64,000 nt of DNA, taken from positions 186,001 through 250,000 of the forward strand of contig NW_026731778.1 in the NCBI RefSeq assembly GCF_028476545.1, written 5' to 3'. Positions 36,117 to 47,300 of this stretch are shown piece by piece. Origin of the DNA: Physella acuta (lineage: Eukaryota; Mollusca; Gastropoda; Physidae). A program made the position numbers and the translations under genes. Each line of letters opens with the position of its first letter. Within the stretch, counting starts at the first letter, position 1. The notes under the pieces are model-generated. The model saw only the letters and a program-made list of their open reading frames with translations. It searched no databases and was not told where the DNA came from.

Positions 36117-36485
36117 AAGTGTTTCTTCTATGGGGGTGAGGGGTCACTTGAAATCAGAGTTTCTTCCAGTCATCTCTTCGCGGAGCCCCCCCCCCCCCGG
36201 AGAAAGTCTACAGCCCCCCCCCCCCCCCCCCCCCCCCCCCGAAAGAGATGGAATTTATATAGGAAACATACTTTTACCAGTGTTCGCCCCCTCCCCCTCC
36301 GAAAATATATAGCCCCCCCCCCCCCACGGAGAAAAAAGTCTGGAAGGAAGAAACACTGCTTGAAATTTTCGCAGGGGGGGGGGGCGGACACTGTTAAAAG
36401 TATATATTTTCTATACAAATTTCGTTCGGGAAGGGGTGGTAGACTTTCTTCGAGGCGGGGGGGGAGATGCCTGGAAGAAACACTG
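36117..36485. mobile_element. Poly-G/C-block MITE (outer copy), interrupted by a second copy
   Basis: The outer element starts AAGTGTTTCTTCTATG and ends TGCCTGGAAGAAACACTG. Its flanks CCCTTACT (36109-36116) and TCCTTACT (36486-36493) match at 7 of 8 bases. At 36155-36358 a second member of the same family is inserted with its own exact duplication. Confidence 0.8.
36155..36358. mobile_element. Poly-G/C-block MITE (inner copy, nested)
   Basis: Inverted ends CAGAGTTTCTTCCAG and GAAGAAACACTG, with an exact 8-bp duplication CTTGAAAT at 36147-36154 and 36359-36366. The interior is long poly-C blocks separated by short conserved spacers (GAGAAAGTCTACAG; GGAATTTATATAGGAAA). The 8-bp duplication points to the hAT superfamily. 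Confidence 0.88.
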
Positions 36486-36924
36486 TCCTTACTTATTAAA
36501 CGTTTTGAAAGAGCGGTCTGCCAGTTCGCGCATTGGCCGATATAGACCGGCGCCTCTCACACAAACACATTTCACATAGTCTCTTCACAGTTTTTATTTT
36601 GGTAATCACACAAGGGATGTACAGAACAATTAAATAAGTCTGCCAAGGCAAGAAGAACGTTGATTGTGTACGAGTTCAGTAATGTAGTTTTGAAAAAGCA
36701 TGTTATTTTCTACTTCGTTTGGTGCCCCCCCCCCCTCTACAGTGGGCGCTCAGGGTGGCCGCCACTCCCGCCCTTCCCTGTCTTTGCTTCTGATGTTAAA
36801 TACTAATAGTGTGGCCTATTACTTGAGTTTTCTTTTGTGGTCCACGAGGAGTAAATGGCTACAACCCACACGCTTTCCATCGGATTCGGTTTTGAGCGGC
36901 TCTCTTTATTTGCGCCCAGGTAAG

Positions 36925-37141
36925 CAGTGTTTCTTCCAGACTTTTTTCTCCGGGGGGGGGGGGGGCACTGATATTTTCGGGAGGGGGGGGGGGGGCGGTC
37001 AACATTTTCCGGGGGGGGGGGGCGAACACTGGTAAAAATATATGTTATCTATATAAATTCCATTTCGTTCGGGGGGGGGGGGGCGGTAGACTTTCTTCGG
37101 GGGGGGGGGGGGGGGCGAAGAGATGCCTAGAAGAAACTCTG
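36925..37141 (+). mobile_element. Poly-G/C-block MITE
   Basis: Ends CAGTGTTTCTTCCAG and CTAGAAGAAACTCTG; flanks CAGGTAAG (36917-36924) and CACGTAAG (37142-37149), 7 of 8 equal. The interior has about five poly-G blocks with spacers GGCACTGATATTTTC, GAACACTGGTAAAAATAT and GCGGTAGACTTTCTTC. It is inserted in the LINE. Confidence 0.88.
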
Positions 37142-37640
37142 CACGTAAGCCCGGCAGCCCTTGCCTAATCTTCTCCTGTCCTACAGGATTTCCTTAGCCG
37201 GCCTACTTTCCCCTGGGGATTCCAGTCTAATGCTTACCTCGCGATGTTATCCTCTTCCTTTCTCAGCCTATGTTCATTTGCGGGCTCTAACGTCCCTGTC
37301 TATTGGCTGTTGTTTTGGTGTTTTGCCACAGACATACCTGGCCATTTTATCTTGAGGATCTGTTGTAAACATTTGTTTGAACGACTCTAGCCTGTCTGTA
37401 TTTTGTTTTGGTAACCCTCCAGGTCTCCGAGCCATAAACCATACTGACTAAACATTTGTGTTGAAGATTTTTATTTTGCTCTGGAGTGACAAGGCTATGC
37501 AACTCCATATTGAGCTTAGTGAGTTGAAGACATATCAGCATCTGGCCTTATTTATATAGCTTTTTATGTCCTCATCTGCTCCAAGAATGGATATATGAAC
37601 TTGTTTCGCGTATGTCTTCTCCTTTAAGCTGTATGGACAG

Positions 37641-37882
37641 CAGAGTTTCTTCCAGGCATCTCTTCGGGGGGGGGGGGGGGGGGCGAAGCTCCCCTGAAAA
37701 AATTCTACCGCCCCTTCCCCCGAACAAATTGAAATTTATATAATTTATATAGAAAATATATACTTTTAACAGTGTCCGCCCCCCCCCCCCCCGAAAAAAA
37801 GTCTACCGCCCCCTCCCCCCCCCCGAAAATTTCAAGTGCCCCCCCCCCCCCCCCCGGAGAAAAAAGTCTGGAAGAAACACTG
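37641..37882 (-). mobile_element. Poly-G/C-block MITE
   Basis: Ends CAGAGTTTCTTCCAG and CTGGAAGAAACACTG, with an exact 8-bp duplication ATGGACAG at 37633-37640 and 37883-37890. The blocks are mostly poly-C, so it lies in the opposite orientation to the copy at 36925. It is inserted in the LINE. Confidence 0.92.
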
Positions 37883-38255
37883 ATGGACAGGTCCTCCTGA
37901 TTGTTACTGTTTTATTTCTATCAATTTTTTAAGTCCTACTTTGGAGGCTTCTTCAGATAACCGATTCAGTTAGATTTAGGCTTGTTGTGTGTGAGATAGT
38001 AGGTAGATGCCATCGGCTAAATCGAGATCTTCCAGCCTTTCGGTGAAATTCCATATGATTCCTGTGACGTTGTCTGTAGTCTTCTGCATAAGTCCGTCGA
38101 TTACCATAAAAAAATATCATTAGCGAAAGCATACATCACTGTTTCACTCCTGTCTTCACCGTGAAGGGGTTTGTTAGTTTTCCTCTGTTGATTACCTGAC
38201 AGTCAGAACCTTCATATAATTTCTGTGTGATAGATACATTTTTGGGGTACACCAC

Positions 38256-38499
38256 CAGTGTTTCTTCCAGACTTTTTTCTCGGGGGGGAGGGGGGTGGGT
38301 GGGGTGGGGGGGCACTTGATATTTTCGGGGGGGGGGGGGGGGGGGGGTCAACATCTGGGGGGGGGGGGGGACGGGACACACTAGTAAAAGTGTATGTTTA
38401 CTATGTAAAATCCATCTCGTTCGGGGGGGGGGGGGCGGTAGACTTTCTTCGAGGGGGCTCTGCCCCCCCCCCCCGAAGAGGTGCCTCGAAGAAACTCTG
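38256..38499 (+). mobile_element. Poly-G/C-block MITE
   Basis: Ends CAGTGTTTCTTCCAG and CTCGAAGAAACTCTG, with an exact 8-bp duplication TACACCAC at 38248-38255 and 38500-38507. Same orientation and spacers as the copy at 36925. It is inserted in the LINE. Confidence 0.92.
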
Positions 38500-39189
38500 T
38501 ACACCACTTTGGCACATAAGCTTCCAGATACAATCTCTATTCACACTGTCAAAGCGCATTTTCGAAGTCTACACCGAGTCATATGTATTGGGGATTGCCA
38601 CTTAAGTGACTGTTCAATAATGATGCGCAGCGTAGCAATGTGGTCAGTGCATGATCTGTCTAGTAAAAAAAACCAGCCTGTTCATGTCTACGTTTTTTGT
38701 CTTAGGCGTCTCTAAGTCTATCTAGGATAATTATAGTCAGCACCATACACGGGATTTTAAGAAGCATCATTTATCTCCAGTTGTTTCGTTGTGACAGGTC
38801 TCCTTTCTTTGACAGTTTTAGATTATCTCATCCACCCAAAGCTGGTTTAGAAAGTGTTGTAATATATCTGCGGCTATAGCTGGGCGCCTCTAGTGGAATG
38901 CCGCCCCCGGCCGGCCACTTTGCCAATTTTCATACTCTTAAATTTCCCTTACTATTTCTAGAGGGGTGGGGGGGGGGGGGGGACACTTATACTTAAATTT
39001 GATAAGCGATTTGCAGGTGGTAAATCGGGAATGGTTAATGAGAGAGGTTGGTTTAGTATCTCCCCATCGGTCTTTCTGTTCTGTGTCTCTTGTTAGGATC
39101 TTTTTTCTTTATCCTCCACCGGTTTGTTGGGGTTAATACTCAAGCCTGAGACGGTTCAGGGTCTCTTCATGTTTCCTTCTTGCCCTGCT

Positions 39190-39350
39190 GCTGTTTCTGC
39201 CTCCGCAGAAGGGGAGAGGGGGGGGGGCGGCGGCGACTAATTTTTACAGAGGAGGGGGTGGACACTGGTAACTATATTTTTTCTATATAAATTTTATCTC
39301 TTTCGGGGGTGGGGAAAGATGGTAGACGTTCTTGCCTGAAAGAACTCAAT
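39190..39350 (+). mobile_element. Poly-G/C-block MITE, degenerate
   Basis: The spacers GTGGACACTGGTAACTATAT, CTATATAAATTTTATCTC and GGTAGACGTTCTTGCCTG match the family, but the G blocks are shorter and broken and the ends are worn. This suggests an older copy. Confidence 0.65.
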
Positions 39351-39500
39351 ATTGTGTTCTAATGTTTATTTTCTCTTCACCGTCTTGGCATTGATTGGGT
39401 CATCTTCTGTTTTATCTCTCTCCTATCTTTCAACCTTGGCCCATGTCTCTGGTGTGATCAATTCTTTATGTTCATTTTTTTTCTTTCCCAATACATCAAA

Positions 39501-42279
39501 TGCATGTTAACTTCCATAGTATCTGTATCCCTGCTGGCTAAGTGTTATATGCTGTAGATTATAACCAACCAGACATTGGCTAAGTGAATCCGCCCATGCG
39601 ACAACTGGCGAACCAACATGCACACGCCTTTTAGATTAAGTCCAACTTGCTGTCTCAGGCTTTTTAAATTTAAATCTAAATTAATATAGTTTAATGCAGC
39701 AAATAAAATTTAAAAAAAAACAATGTGGGTAAACAAAGAAGGATGCGGAGGGCATGTTTTAATACATTGAACTTTTAATTACTTTTTGTATGCTGATAAT
39801 TCATCCACTTTAACAAGTAATTTGAACAGAAAAAAATATATGCTGTACATTAGACACAGACAGATCACTTCCTGATAATTATGGCTTTTTTTTTAAACAG
39901 TATACAAGAAACTTGTTACAAATATATGTAGACAAATTTTAAAAATAATTTTTTAAATTTAAAATACAAATTATTTAAACTAGAAAAAAAAAAGTCACAA
40001 GGTGTTGACATTTATAAATAATAAGAAAAGAGCAACAGTTGAGGAAGCAATTTTTAACATATGTAATGCATAGATTAGGTTCTTGAAATAAGCAGGTACA
40101 AAATATTGCTAGCTTCCAGAGGTAAGAACAGAAATGTAAAACGTGAAGTTTTTTTTAAAAAAAACATTTTACATTTAAGTTCAACCTAACAAGCCTAAAA
40201 CAAAAGTGCCAATAATTGTCTGCAATTAAAAAATATACATGATTTTTAAAAAAATTAAATAATTATATATACCAGGATTATTTTAATTCATACTTATTCT
40301 ACAATATAATTATCTTTAGTATATCATAATCCTCTCCCATTATTTAAGCAAAACTAGATAGAAATTAAAATAGTTTTTTAATATGGACTGGAATCTGAAT
40401 TTGAACTTGAGGGTTTGTCACTATACGCTCTACCATTCAACCATATCGTCCCATTTTAAAGAATTACTATATGTATTTTTTTTACATTCACACCAGCGAA
40501 CCAAATTCAAGTATCTAACATAACAAATTAAATCATGTCACATTTTTCAAAGATCGTTTCTATAGCAAACTTTGTTTAATCAAACTAAATGGACACACAT
40601 AACAGTAATGAATCAGATTTAAAGCTATTAAACATCCCTTTATCCTCATGTGACATATGCATGCAATAACAAGATTTTTTAATGGACTTATAATGCATAC
40701 AATATAAAAGTGAGGTCAGATTACCTTTCTATCAAACTAGAATGTAACTTTAAAGTTTTACGGAAAATATTAAGGGAACAAAAAAAAATCTGAGACATTT
40801 AGGTTAAATAAATATGGCAGTGATTTAAAAAAAAATATAGTTATTGTATTATCTTAAAGTGAATTATTGTGTAGTTTATCTAGTAATTGTAAACAAAAAA
40901 ACAAAGCAGCAATTAAAAATTGTTAAGTTAAATTTGACCATAGATTTATGTCATGATGAAGATGTGGTACAGTTCAATGATAATTCAAGTACTGGATGCT
41001 TAGATTTTTATAACTTCAGACTACTTTCTTTGGGGAGGTGTGGTGTGTGTTGCATTAGTTACAAACTGTGTAGGCCACTATTATATATAGGTAATGTAAA
41101 GCGCTCATCTAAATCAGACTAGGTGTCCACATAGAGGTACATTAAATGAGGGGAAAAACAAATATATACAGCTTATTCTCTAACTATGCCTTTTCATTTG
41201 TCCTTGTAATCGATTTTTGAAATTATAATTAGACTTAATGGACACCATACATGTTAGATCTACTCAATAATTCCAGTATTATATATAATAAACAAACTAT
41301 TTGTTAAAAGAAGTGGAATTATAGAATTTGAATTGTAGAATTATATAGAACCCAGATGTATAAGATACACAAAATTTGTATATTAACTTTCTAGTTTAAA
41401 AAAAACAAACTAATAACATTCAGGTAATTATAGCTAATATTCGAAGAAATAATAAATCAGGCTTTTTAACTATCAAATTCCACAAAATATGCTATAATTA
41501 ATAAAGTTTGTGTAAAGACTGAATCGTACCTTAGAAATTTCCTAAAGAAAATATATCTAAATTAAACGAACAAAAACATTAATTGGGTATTGATTTGCTA
41601 AGGTGGAGCTTGTTTATACAAAGGTCCAAAATACAGCATGTACAATTAAGGATAAAGTTGTTTTTAAAAGTGATATCTAGTGTAAGATTTAAATACTTGT
41701 AAATTAAAAGCTTTCAAAAAACTTTTTTAACAGGTTTTATAAGTAAAATGTTTTTAAGGTCATAACTTTTGATCACTTATACTTGAAACATAAAACGATT
41801 AACATGATGACTAGCTTTCTGGCTACTTTTTAAAGATCACATTAAAAAAAAAACTTAGATCAGTAAAAATTAAACTAACTTCCTCAAATTCATAACAAAA
41901 ATTTCTACAAGTAAAACTAATTAAAAAGTACTTAAATAATAAAACATCAACAAACTACAAGCGAGGCAGTGGTTAACAAACTTAAATACAGAAAACAAAC
42001 AAAAATACACAGTATAGTCCTTTGTGTATCAGTTAAATAAACTCAAAAATCCACTTCCCAGAAAAAAAAGATGCCAAGTCCTATTGATTAATTTTAAACG
42101 TGTCAATATATTGACAAAACTATCATACATTCTTGACATGAAGAAATTAACTAAGCAACCACTATACACAAATTCACTTGAAAAATAACATGTAATTGAC
42201 TAAGTGCAACATTAAAACTTGAATCAACGATGAAAGATACTTTGGGATATTGGCAATAGTGTAGCATTCTAGCTGAAGC
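39501..42279 (-). other. AT-rich DNA, probably including the ubinuclein 3' UTR
   Basis: No coding exons recognised. The minus strand is T-rich like the other 3' UTRs here. A small SINE head fragment (minus) lies at about 40390-40455. The 3' end of the ubinuclein transcript was not located. Confidence 0.5.
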
Positions 42280-42754
42280 TCATTTACCTGTAGAGTAAAA
42301 GAGAAAAGTTTAACTACAATGCTCAACACAAGTAGAATTTTAAATATTCTTACAGTAAATATTAGTGGTCCAGGTTTTGAGAGAATGAAATCACAGATTA
42401 TAATCAAGATTATTAAAAGAATTTTTTAAAAAAAGCTCCCTCTTCAGACTAAATATTCATAAGGCAGATGAAGAAGAGTTCATTTGTTTCTAGACCTTGA
42501 TTTATGAAGGAATGGTGTGGTCAGCACTATGCCCAGCTGATTTTACTTTTCCCAGTGCAAGTCTGGTGGACTTAGGGGCTTCAGACAGTCTGGATGGGGA
42601 GCTGAACGCTCTACCATTCAACCATTATGCCCCCATAATAAAGATTTTAAAAAACAAAATTGTTTAGTTAATGTGAAACTTACCTTAAAAGACAAAATAG
42701 TTTAGTTAATGTGAAACTTACCTAACTGCTTGGTAGCATCCATATTCTTTTTGC
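42280..42754 (-). CDS. UBN1: Alternative 3' coding exons of ubinuclein
   Basis: A good donor (CACTTG|GTGAGA) lies at 44369/44368, before the stop of the last large exon. It can splice in phase 1 to a 33-nt exon at 42754-42722 (encodes KKNMDATKQL), bounded by CTTTCAG and GTAAGT. That in turn joins an exon beginning at 42287 after CTCTACAG, where the frame stops at once (GK, then TGA, ending 42280). This gives a 1396-aa form with a different last 13 residues. The donor of the 33-nt exon is itself duplicated 38 bp further on. Use is inferred from splice sites only. Confidence 0.6.
42433..42636 (-). mobile_element. SINE family 1 copy, heavily diverged
   Basis: GTGTGGTCAGCACTATGCCC and AGAAGAGTTCATTTGTTTCT are recognisable. 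The head is worn (CTCTACCATTCAACCAT). It lies in the intron between the two alternative ubinuclein 3' exons. Confidence 0.7.
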
Positions 42755-44342
42755 CTGAAAGGAAAAAAAGATAATTTAAAAAGTGTTAAGTGAAAATATG
42801 CCATTAAATCTTTGAATTAATTAAAAAAGTTCTGGAAACAGCAAAAAGAAAGAAATAAAGATGTAAAAAATGAAGCTGTTTGTTAAGATAATAATAGAAT
42901 TGTTAGCAAATTAAAATTCCTTTATTAAAAGTTATTAAAATAAATCATAACTATAAAAATATTTAGAATACTCTGGTGAGAATGTATTTAAAAAAAAAAC
43001 AACAACTAAGTACTGAGGGGTTCAGGCAAAGCAAGAAAAAAGAAAAATCATGCTTGCAAAATAATTTTAGCCTTAATTTTATTATTTTGAATTTTATGAA
43101 TAAATCAACTTAAATTTCAACAGAACTTTTAAAATGTTAAACTCAAACATTTTAGTTTGAATATGTTTTCAGAAAGAACTGTGAATGAAATTAGTAAAAA
43201 GTTTACCAGCATAAAAATAAACGAAAGTTTTTCAAGTTTACTAAGAGCATGCCAAAGAATAAAATAAAAGGTAATACACCATGAGTGAAGTAATGTTATA
43301 AACTGAAACATTGCTTCATTCGATGTCTGAACAAATAAAAGAACTATAAAAGAGAAAACAAAAGGGTTTAACATCTTACGACACATTTTTTATTTCACTA
43401 AATGCTGTTTGTTTAAAAAAAGAAATTTTAAATTCCATTCATTATTAGTATTACACATGCTTCCCCCTTGAACAGATTAGTTTAATGATAAATAAAACAA
43501 AAGGGATAAGCAACAAAATTCTGTGAGAAAAGATTTTAATATGAGAAAAACCAGGTTGTATACTATGTTTAATATCACAACCATGCATTAAACATTCAGG
43601 GTAAATTATTCCTTTACTTTCAGCCTTGAATACCAGTTAGACATTTCATTGATTTATTTGCATGAAAATATTTTTTATGTTGGCTGAACAGGAAAATGTT
43701 AACAAAAAATAACAAAATAAATCATTTTTTTCCCCTCCAAAACTTTGGTGAACACTAAGTCAGTTCCCCAGGGCTTTTACACTTTTCAAATAAAGATATA
43801 GTAGTTTTTTTTATTGCTAATTACATTTTTACTTAGTCTTTTCTTGTTTTTTAAATAAGCAGCCAATTTGTGTTTTTTCAAAATAAATTGTATTATAAGG
43901 AATGGAAAATCTTTTGTTGTATTTACTTTGTTTCCTACAAGATTCATACTGAGTACACCACAAATGGCAGTTATGAAAATAATTTACATTTATAGCAATA
44001 AATGAATGTACAATTTAAATATAACATATATTACATTAACACCAGCAGTGTTTATCTTAAAGAACTCAAATAAATATTTACTTTGACATTATATAACTTT
44101 TTCATACAATGTATGAAAATAGATGTTTCTTATCCCATTTTTAACAAACTATCTATTTTTTTTTTTTTTTTAATTTTTCTAATTTCATGGTTTTCTTGAA
44201 TTTTATAAAAATTGGTAAAATCCTATTTCTGCAATGTCTTCAGTTGAAGAATATGTTATTTTTTTTTTTGTCATTTCACAGTCAGCTTTCTTATATAGAT
44301 AGAACCAGTGGGCCACAATGAATGATTTATATTACAGATGTA
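42755..44342 (-). other. Ubinuclein 3' UTR of the unspliced form, or intron of the spliced form
   Basis: AT-rich, no coding potential. It lies between the stop at 44343 and the 33-nt alternative exon. Confidence 0.6.
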
Positions 44343-47300
44343 CTACATCATCAATAGCTTGATCTCACCAAGTGACACTGAAGGTGGAGCTGAGTTCAAC
44401 ATATTTTGAACAGAAACTTGTCCAGGAAATGTTTGAGTTTCCAGAGACTTGTCTGTTGAATGCTCGGCATACTTGAGAGAATAAGGGTACTGTGGCAACG
44501 AATGGTTTAGCATTTGATCGACTGGAAACAAGCAATCCCCTGCTGGGCTGGCAATATGCTGGTGATCTCTTGTTGCGGTGGTGACCTTAGGGTCAGCAGT
44601 AAACTTGGCCATTATGTCATTACATTTTGAATCTAGCACCATGTTGGCTGCTGTTCTATGAACTGACTGCCCTTGAGAGACATTTTGTTTGTAAATAGCT
44701 TTCCCAGACGGTTTATCCACACAATTTATTTTTATAGGAGCAGTCGCCCGTGTTTGTGGTGCATAGCTGCCTGGCGATTTAAAAGTCTGAAATGGTTTTT
44801 TAAAAATGAGAGATTCTCTGTAATATTCTGCAGTTACATCTGACCGTTGCTGAGGTTCCATCTTCTTGCTTTGGATCATGTATGTTGAGAACTCATTACC
44901 ACCTGTAACATGTTTTGAGTCAGCCGCTGTTGTTTCAGTGTAAACGCCTACGGTTTCTGTTACTTCAAATTCCTTTTTGGACAGGCTTTTATCACCAGGT
45001 GACTTGCCGCCCCACTCTCTGGCCGAGTACTGGACACCAAAGCTATCACAATCCCTACCCAGTATCACGCTATGCTGTTTTGGTTGAACAGGTCTGTCAA
45101 GTTTCTCACACGACTGGACAGGGAGTGCTTGTATCGGAGAGGGGATGATACTTTTGGAAGTGACCACTGCACTGGTACTTTGGCTATCACTCACTTCAGA
45201 GTGCATCCCCCTGATCTGGGCAGGCTTCACTCCTGCAAGCAGAGATTTCAGAATTTAGGTGCCAGTAATGACTCCCCCCATGGCCAGGCAGATGATGGTG
45301 GTGGGTACAATGAGTGACAACCCAATATGAGATTGTAATGAGAGTGCCACAGTTTTCAAGATGTCCCCCTTTCATTCAGTACTGGAGGTGCAGGGTCTGA
45401 TGATGAGGTGTGTTAGAGCACAGAGCAAGCTAATTACAATTTTAACGGTTTATCAATCAATCAATTCACATCAACAAAGTCATAGTAAAATCTTCGGTAA
45501 AAAAAAAAATGATGATGGATTGCAGAAGTAAATCAGAGACCATGAAATTTTGTCTAGTACACCAAAACTGAGCATGCTTTTGCTAACTTTTGTAAAAAAA
45601 CAACAAATAACATTAAAAAAAAAACAATGATAAAACATTTTAAAAAACAAAAACTTAACACCAATACAAAGCTACAACAGTACAGGAGCTGACCACAGTG
45701 CTTGACTATTACTTACACAGACATAACTTTTGAGAATTTTTGTTCCACTTGTACTTAATCTAACCCTGAAAGAAACACCTCTCCTTGTGCAAGAATTTGT
45801 TTTATATCACATGTTTACAAAAAGAATAGAAGCTTTGAATATACAGGTAGAAATTGGATAAATAATTTGGGAGGGTCCAGGAATAAGACTTGGGTTAAAA
45901 AAATAAAATAAAAATGACCCACCTTGAAAACCTGGGTTTGAAGAATTGGTATAGCTAAGCGCCATTGCCAAATTCTTTAATGCCTGGCCCTCCATGGCTT
46001 CTTGATTACGAATTTGTGACTGTATCTGCTCGTAAAGTGATAACGAAGGTTGCTCTGGGGATATTGGAGACCTCTGTGGAGATGGGGTGCTACCTCTAGA
46101 AACTGACACCATAGGACTGTTTAACAAACCTGTTTCATTATGAGCTGACGGTCTAGGTAACGTTGACTGTGCTTTTTGTGGAGGGGACGGCTGCCTTATT
46201 GTTCCGTAAGTTTGTTTGCTTTTGGCATTAGGTTGTACATTAGGTGTACCAGGTCCTAATGCCCGCATAAATGGCATGTTAGGGCCATGAATGCTGCTGG
46301 AAGTTCCTATAACAGTACAAGACTGAATTTGTTGGCTAGTTGAGCCTGACCACTTGTGGGCCGGCGAAGGGCCGTTACTGCTGGGGACAGTACTTCTTTG
46401 CTGCATGTCCTGTTTGGAAGACATAGGATACGGGTAGGACATTGAACTTTGTTTCTGTTGAGGTGACGTCTGGTACGATGACCCCATGTTTGAGACTTGG
46501 GCGCGCTTTTTATTTGAGCTAGTTGACTGGTCTAATTTAGCGCAAACGGTGTTGATAAATTTGGTTTGTTTCTCCTGGTGCACCAGCAACTGTCTACTTT
46601 TGTCGCTAGATCCACCTACAGTGCTAGGGGATATCACTGGAACTCTACCTATTAATCCTGCAGGACTAGATGTTTTTCCCTGAGGGACAACAGAGTTAAC
46701 ATTGCTCCACGAAGCATTAGGAATGTCCTTGTTCACAACCACGGATGAGGATGATCTGGCTGCTGCCTTCTGCTGTTGAGCATTCACAACTTTCTGTTCC
46801 TGAGATGATTTTTGCTGTGGGCTGGCAAGCTGCTGCTGCTCAAATGTCAAGGCTGGCTGCAGGGGCACAGCTTTAGCTGGCTGCTGGCCCAGAATGCTTT
46901 GCTTGGGTGTCTGTGGCGAGGAGATGGATGCAGTGGTGTCAGACCTGGAGTAAGCACCGGCAAAGCTTTCAAATGCTGTCATAAATGTACGAGTACTGTT
47001 GGCTGAGGTCTGAAATTAGGAATAGAGATAAACATTAAACATTATCAAATTAGAAAGAAATACCTTTTAAAAAAGCTAGTTCCTGAAAGCTAGTTCCTAA
47101 AAGACTAATAAAATGCGAATAAAATTTTAAGAATTTTATTTTGAATAAAAAATTTAATTTTTGTTTTAAGAACATTTAACTGAATTCAATAAAAGAATTG
47201 ACTTCTAACAACATTTAAAAAAAAAAGCTCTATAATTTAAAAATATGACAAGTAATATCGAGCTGGATTATGTAGATAGGATTAAATACTAAAACTGACA

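Larger units (their letters stand above)
36690..39500 (-). mobile_element. Decayed non-LTR retrotransposon (LINE) with reverse-transcriptase remnants
   Basis: Read on the minus strand, scattered frames show reverse-transcriptase motifs in the right order. These are SCTDHIATLRIIIEQSLKW (about 38610-38670), KLTNPFTVKTGVKQ (about 38140-38180), ERLEDLDLADG (the active-site region, with ADG where ADD is expected, about 38010-38045), IKIFNTNV then VYGSETWRVTKTK (about 37405-37470), and a C-terminal region like TREVSIRLESPGE (about 37200-37240). Many stops and shifts break it, and three or four MITEs are inserted. It resembles the RTE/CR1-like mollusc LINEs with the YGSETW motif; the clade is uncertain. 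Upstream pieces (ETWAKVE near 39430) suggest the element once extended further right. Confidence 0.82.

Noticed and set aside
35980-38605. Several Gly- or Pro-rich open frames
   Set aside because: They are read-through of poly-G/poly-C blocks in MITEs and LINE fragments, not genes.
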